Assembly (NCBI RefSeq): GCF_028640845.1
Contig: NC_080540.1
Location: forward strand, 167,467,752 to 167,531,751
From: Ahaetulla prasina
Taxonomy: Eukaryota; Chordata; Lepidosauria; Squamata; Colubridae
DNA: 64,000 nucleotides
Direction: 5' to 3'
Shown piece by piece: positions 60,214 to 64,000 of this stretch. A model generated the notes under the pieces. It did no database searches, had not been told where the DNA came from, and saw only the letters and a list, made by a program, of their open reading frames with translations. A program made the position numbers and the translations under genes. Numbering within the stretch: position 1 is the first letter of the stretch; every line of letters begins with the position of its first letter.

Positions 60214-60475
60214 CAGGGGTGAAATGCTCCTGGTTCAGACCGGTTCGGCTGATCCAGTAGCGATGACAGCCAGTGGTTCGGAGAACCGATAGCAATGGCA
60301 GCTCAAGGTTCCGCCCACCCATCTGGTCGTCGTTATTTCCTAGTTTTAACCAGGAAGTTACCTGTTTTTTACCCTCTGCGCATGCACAGAAGAGTTTGCG
60401 CATGTGCAAAGAGTTGGTGCGTGCACATGACACTCGCTTCACTCGCACCACGGTGCATGCATAGATTTCACCCTG
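60214..60475. mobile_element. hAT-like element, group E, intact ends
   Basis: Ends CAGGGGTGAAATGCTCC and TAGATTTCACCCTG with a perfect 8-bp duplication gtcttgac (60206-60213, 60476-60483). Confidence 0.92.
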
Positions 60476-60548
60476 GTCTTGACTCCTAGCAAATTGCTGA
60501 GACAAGTCTCTGCCATTTATTTAGCAATTTTTTCAGAAGTGGTTTGAA

Positions 60549-60655
60549 AAAATGCCTGTCCCAAGATCACCCAGCTGGTTTTCATGCCTAAAACAGGACT
60601 AGTATTCATGGTCTCCCAGTTTTTATCCTGGTACCTTAACCACTACACCAAACTA
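60549..60655 (-). mobile_element. tRNA-type SINE (MIR-like), fragment
   Basis: The minus strand holds 'tggtgtagtggttaaggtacc', a B-box-like region and 'accagctgggtgatcttggg'. This is the head of the family whose core is at 5318-5400. Confidence 0.7.
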
Positions 60656-61010
60656 GCTCTCTTTTTAAATCTATTTTTTTTTCCATTTCTTGAAAAATTC
60701 CGCAACTGATCTCATCCTGATCCTGATCTGTGTTTGTTTCCAGCTTTTCCTATTTTAATATTGTAGCTTTGAAAACGTCCTAGTGAAAACTCTCTATAAA
60801 GGAAGAGAGGAAAACAGGTTTATTTATTGCTTAGTATTATGTAGAGATGTAAGTCATGATTCGTCTTAGGGTTCTGACCAGTCTGAAATCATAGTTGCTT
60901 TTTGATTTAATATATGTAACAGAAATGCATACTTTCTTTGTGGTTTCCCAATTTATAACCTCCTCTTCAAACTGGACAAGGGCATTTGGGCAAGGATCTT
61001 TCCCACTCTA

Positions 61011-61328
61011 CAGGTAGTCCTCGACTTAAAACAGTTCATTTAATGACCATCTGAAGTTACAGCGGCATTGGAAAAAAGTGACCCATGACCATTTTTCACA
61101 CTTACGATTGTTGCCGCAACCCCATGGTCACATGATCAAAATTTAGATGCTTGGCAACTGATTCACATTTATGATGGTTGCCGTATCCTCGGGTCATGTG
61201 ATCCCCTTTTGCAACCTTCTGATAAGCAAAGTCAATGGGGAAACCAGGTTCATTTAATAACCATGTTATTTATTTAACAACTGCAGTGATCCACTTAACA
61301 AATGTGGCAAGAAAAGTCATAAAATAAC
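61011..61328. mobile_element. TA-flanked palindromic element, right end lost
   Basis: Starts CAGGTAGTCCTCGACTTAA after TA; the family sequence stops at about 61328. Confidence 0.75.
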
Positions 61329-61567
61329 CTGACAAGATAAAGCATAATGTAAAATAAACATTATATGAGATTGTACCCTATTAGCTATATTAGAACTGTT
61401 AGTCTCAGAGAACAATTACGCTGAAGCTGCAGTGAAAGTCTGCAAATATTCACAATAAAGCAACACTAATTGTTTTCGTCTGGCAAATGTCAGTTTTTCG
61501 AGGGAAGGGCTGTAACTGTACTTTACATGCAGGGGATCTCTGGGAAAATCTCTGAGATCTTCAAATA

Positions 61568-61650
61568 CAGTCGTAGTCCTTGATTGACGACCACAATGGA
61601 GCTGAAAATTTATGTTGCTAAGTGAGAAATTTGTCAAGTGAACTTTCCAC
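61568..61650. mobile_element. TA-type palindromic element, one end only
   Basis: Starts CAGTCGTAGTCCTTGATTG after TA and carries about 80 bases of the other family end ('gctaagtgagaaatttgtcaag'). Confidence 0.65.
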
Positions 61651-61954
61651 GATCTACACAGCTTGCCCATTTGGCTTTTGGCATTTATTTATTTTTCTTT
61701 GTTTTTTCTTTAACAAGGCTTATTGTAAGATTACAGGTAGTCCTCAACTTACAACAGTTAATTTAGTGACCATTCAAAGTTACAACAGCACTGAAAAAAG
61801 TGACTTATGATCATTTTTCACACTTATGACCATTGTAGCATCCTCATGGTCACGTGATCAAAATTCACATTCTTAGCCATCGATTCGTATTTGTGGTGGT
61901 TGTAGCGTCCCGGGGTCATGTGATCCCCTTTTGCGACCTTCCGACAAGTAAAAT

Positions 61955-62283
61955 GTAAAAACCTTAAAAAACCTTAAAAAGTAAAAACCTTCCGACCCTG
62001 TGGAACGAACTTCCCCTCGGACTTCGACAATTACCTGACCTTAGGACCTTTCGCCGCGAACTTAAAACTTATTTATTTCATATGGCTGGACTAGCCTGAT
62101 TTTTATCTTTATTGGATGGGTTTTTAAAATTGTGTTATTTTACGGGGGAGTATGTTTTTTAACATTTTGGGCATTTAAATTAGTTTTTTAAGGGTTGTTT
62201 TTAATTATTGTGTGTATGTATATTTTATTTGCCTGTTCACCGCCCTGAGTCCTTCGGGAGAAGGGCGGTATACAAATTAAAAA

Positions 62284-62370
<87 letters not shown>
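61955..62370 (+). mobile_element. LINE (L2-like) 3' end, nested, with ATT tail
   Basis: 'gtggaacgaacttcccc' (LWNELP-type C-terminus), 'cgccgcgaacttaaaact', then 'caccgccctgagtcc' plus 'gaagggcggtatac' and a long (ATT)n tail. A 5-bp duplication aaaat lies at 61950-61954 and 62371-62375. Confidence 0.8.
62282..62370 (+). repeat. (ATT)n microsatellite
   Basis: About 29 trinucleotide units forming the LINE tail. Confidence 0.95.
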
Positions 62371-62372
<2 letters not shown>

Positions 62373-62560
62373 AATCAATGGGAAGTCAGATTCACTTAAC
62401 GATTTTGTTACTCACTTAACAACTGCAGTGATTCACTTGCAGTGGTTCACTTAACAACTGTGGCAAGAAGGATCGTAAAATGGGACACAATTCACTTAAC
62501 TGTCTCACTTAGCAACAGAAATGTTGGGCTCAATTGTGGTTGTAAGTTAAGGGCTACCTG

Positions 62561-63577
62561 TTGTATTGCAATAAACAGAGCAAGATCCATAGGGCTGTCC
62601 CTAGCAGCTTGATTTTCAACACTCAGGCCAGAAAGAGGGATCTGGGAGCCCATCTGGGCAACCTATTTCCATTGAGATTATTGTATCACTTTGATTAAAT
62701 CCAGCATGGGAATCAAAATTATGTTCCATGCTGCTCAGCATCCAGTCCCGCTCAGCTGAGTAATAGCATTTCTTCTTTGCATCAGGCTAAGTCATCACCT
62801 CTCTGGTGTGCTCCTTCAATTTAAAAAAAAAAACCAACAACAACTGAGGAAAAAATTATGCCAGAAGTACGGAATTAGGAATTTCATTATGCCTGGCTTT
62901 GCGCCAACCAGCAAGAGCAAATATCACACAGAAAGCTCAAACTGATCACATGGGGGGGGGAAATAGACTGCGCTTAAAATATGCAGCAGAACACAAAGAC
63001 TAATCTAGATTTATTCTACTCAGGAGAAGAGAGAAAGGTGAACGAGAAAAGAAATTGTCTCTCATACCAAAGAATGCCACTGTAATTTCCAAAAACTGTT
63101 CAGCTGGTGGCAAGGGGCTGTAATTTATCTGATGTTGATACGATTCCCATTGCATCTGGGACTGAGATCTCTAGGCAGTACCACAATATAAACTGCTTAA
63201 AGCAGTAATAATAAATCCTACCAAAGCAATAATGAAAAAGTTGTGGAGGACAGAACAAAGTTGGACAGGAAAGCTGATCTCTGTGTAGCTACATCTCGAG
63301 AGAAGGGAGTCAGCGCAACAGAAAAGTACTCCTAAAGACTCCTTCCCAACAAAATGTCTTCCAGATGTTTCAAAATGCCACACCCCTAATTCCCAGGAAC
63401 CATGGTCATTGCACATGCTGGCTGGGAATTAATGTGAGCTGTAGTCCAGCACATCAGGCTGGAGTGCTTCACCAGTCTTCACAATAAAAAGAGAAAGAGA
63501 GAGAGAGAGAACCAGGAAAGTCATTCACGTAACATATTATGCCACCGTGCTGCAGTTTCTTCTTCTTTAGTGTAGCA
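62561..63577. other. Unassigned intron 1 sequence
   Basis: At 63385-63460 the words 'aattcccagga' and 'gctggctgggaattaatg' suggest an old hairpin MITE. A (GA)n run is at 63490-63510. No gene seen. Confidence 0.35.
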
Positions 63578-63914
63578 CAGGGGTGTGAAACTCAAGGCCT
63601 GCAGGCTGGATCCAGCCTGCAGGGTGCTTAGATCTGTCCTGCGGGGCCACACTGGAAATGGAAACAGACCAGCCCACAGTGCATCTGCCAGCGAAAACGG
63701 AGCTCGCACAGCCCTCCCAAGCTCTGTTTTCCCTTAGAGGGTTGCAGGAGGCCATCGCAGCCAGAAATGGAGGTCAGGAGCCCATTTTCGCTGGCAGAAC
63801 GCTCAGGCCGCCACAGGCGCCCCTGACACGAGTGACATCCAGCTGGCCACCCCTCCCCCGAGGTCAAACACAACCCTGATGTGGCCCTCAATGAAATCGA
63901 ATTTGACACCCCTT
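63578..63914. mobile_element. hAT-like MITE, group B, inverted relative to 4160
   Basis: Starts CAGGGGTGTGAAACTC and ends GAATTTGACACCCCTT. Flanks gtgtagca and gtatagtg match at 5 of 8, so the copy is older. The interior corresponds to 4160-4484 in reverse. Confidence 0.75.
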
Positions 63915-64000
63915 GTATAGTGTAATACATAAAATCAGTCACTGTAGCTTTTAAGCTATAGCGTACTGGGAAAAATGAACCGGCTGTGATAAACCACCAC

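Larger units (their letters stand above)
61734..62560. mobile_element. TA-type palindromic element carrying a LINE end
   Basis: Starts CAGGTAGTCCTCAACTTAC after TA and ends GTAAGTTAAGGGCTACCTG. The family sequence is broken at 61955 and resumes at 62371. Confidence 0.8.
12499..64000 (-). other. Probable LRP1 intron 1 (partial), 5' of the first LDLa exon
   Basis: The exon at 12376-12498 needs an upstream exon supplying the signal peptide and the first base of the Ala codon. No minus-strand ORF here starts with a signal peptide and ends in a phase-1 donor, and no CpG-island-like promoter was recognised apart from the GC-rich interior of a transposon near 20-21 kb. The simplest reading is a first intron longer than 51 kb. 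A short exon 1 hidden inside the interval cannot be excluded without transcript data. Confidence 0.5.

Overview
The window looks like intronic DNA from a squamate reptile, probably a snake. That rests on a full-length Sauria-type tRNA SINE (18.8-19.15 kb), a BovB/RTE LINE 3' end (11.6-12.0 kb), CR1 LINE 3' ends, LINE copies whose 3' tails run into (AATAG)n arrays, and many short TIR elements. The species is inferred, not shown. No prokaryotic gene organisation is present.

Only two exons can be called with confidence, both on the minus strand. 12376-12498 and 3765-3902 encode the first and second LDL-receptor class A repeats at the N-terminus of LRP1. Both have canonical splice sites, and the split codon T|GT joins exactly across an intron of 8,473 bases. 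Transcription runs from high to low coordinates. Everything above 12.5 kb is therefore most simply intron 1, unless an unseen exon 1 lies inside it; everything below 3.76 kb is intron 3.

The rest is a dense, nested transposon landscape. I found 18 hAT-like non-autonomous elements with both ends and a perfect or near-perfect 8-bp target duplication, plus three more with weak or missing ones. Their duplications split into two classes that follow the TIR family: 12 of 13 non-E elements have TA in the centre, against none of five group E elements, which all have C at position 3. Other content: seven copies of a TA-flanked palindromic element, several carrying a CR1, LINE, SINE or hAT insert; two TA-flanked mariner-like MITEs; one Helitron with a clear 3' hairpin and CTAG end; two solo LTRs with 5-bp duplications, each inside a hAT element; and several SINE families.

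Region by region: 0-3.7 kb, intron 3 with MITEs; 3.9-12.4 kb, intron 2 with a TA element, a Helitron and BovB; 12.5-34.7 kb, a densely nested part of intron 1 including an unidentified exon-like ORF (18.1-18.3 kb) and a hAT element carrying a fragment of the centrosomal gene CNTROB (33.9-34.7 kb); 34.7-47 kb, CR1, L2-like LINEs and simple repeats; 47-64 kb, mostly old unassigned intron with scattered MITEs.

The most unusual items are the hAT element with captured CNTROB sequence, the correlation of target-site class with TIR family, and the unidentified exon-like ORF with a helical C-terminus.
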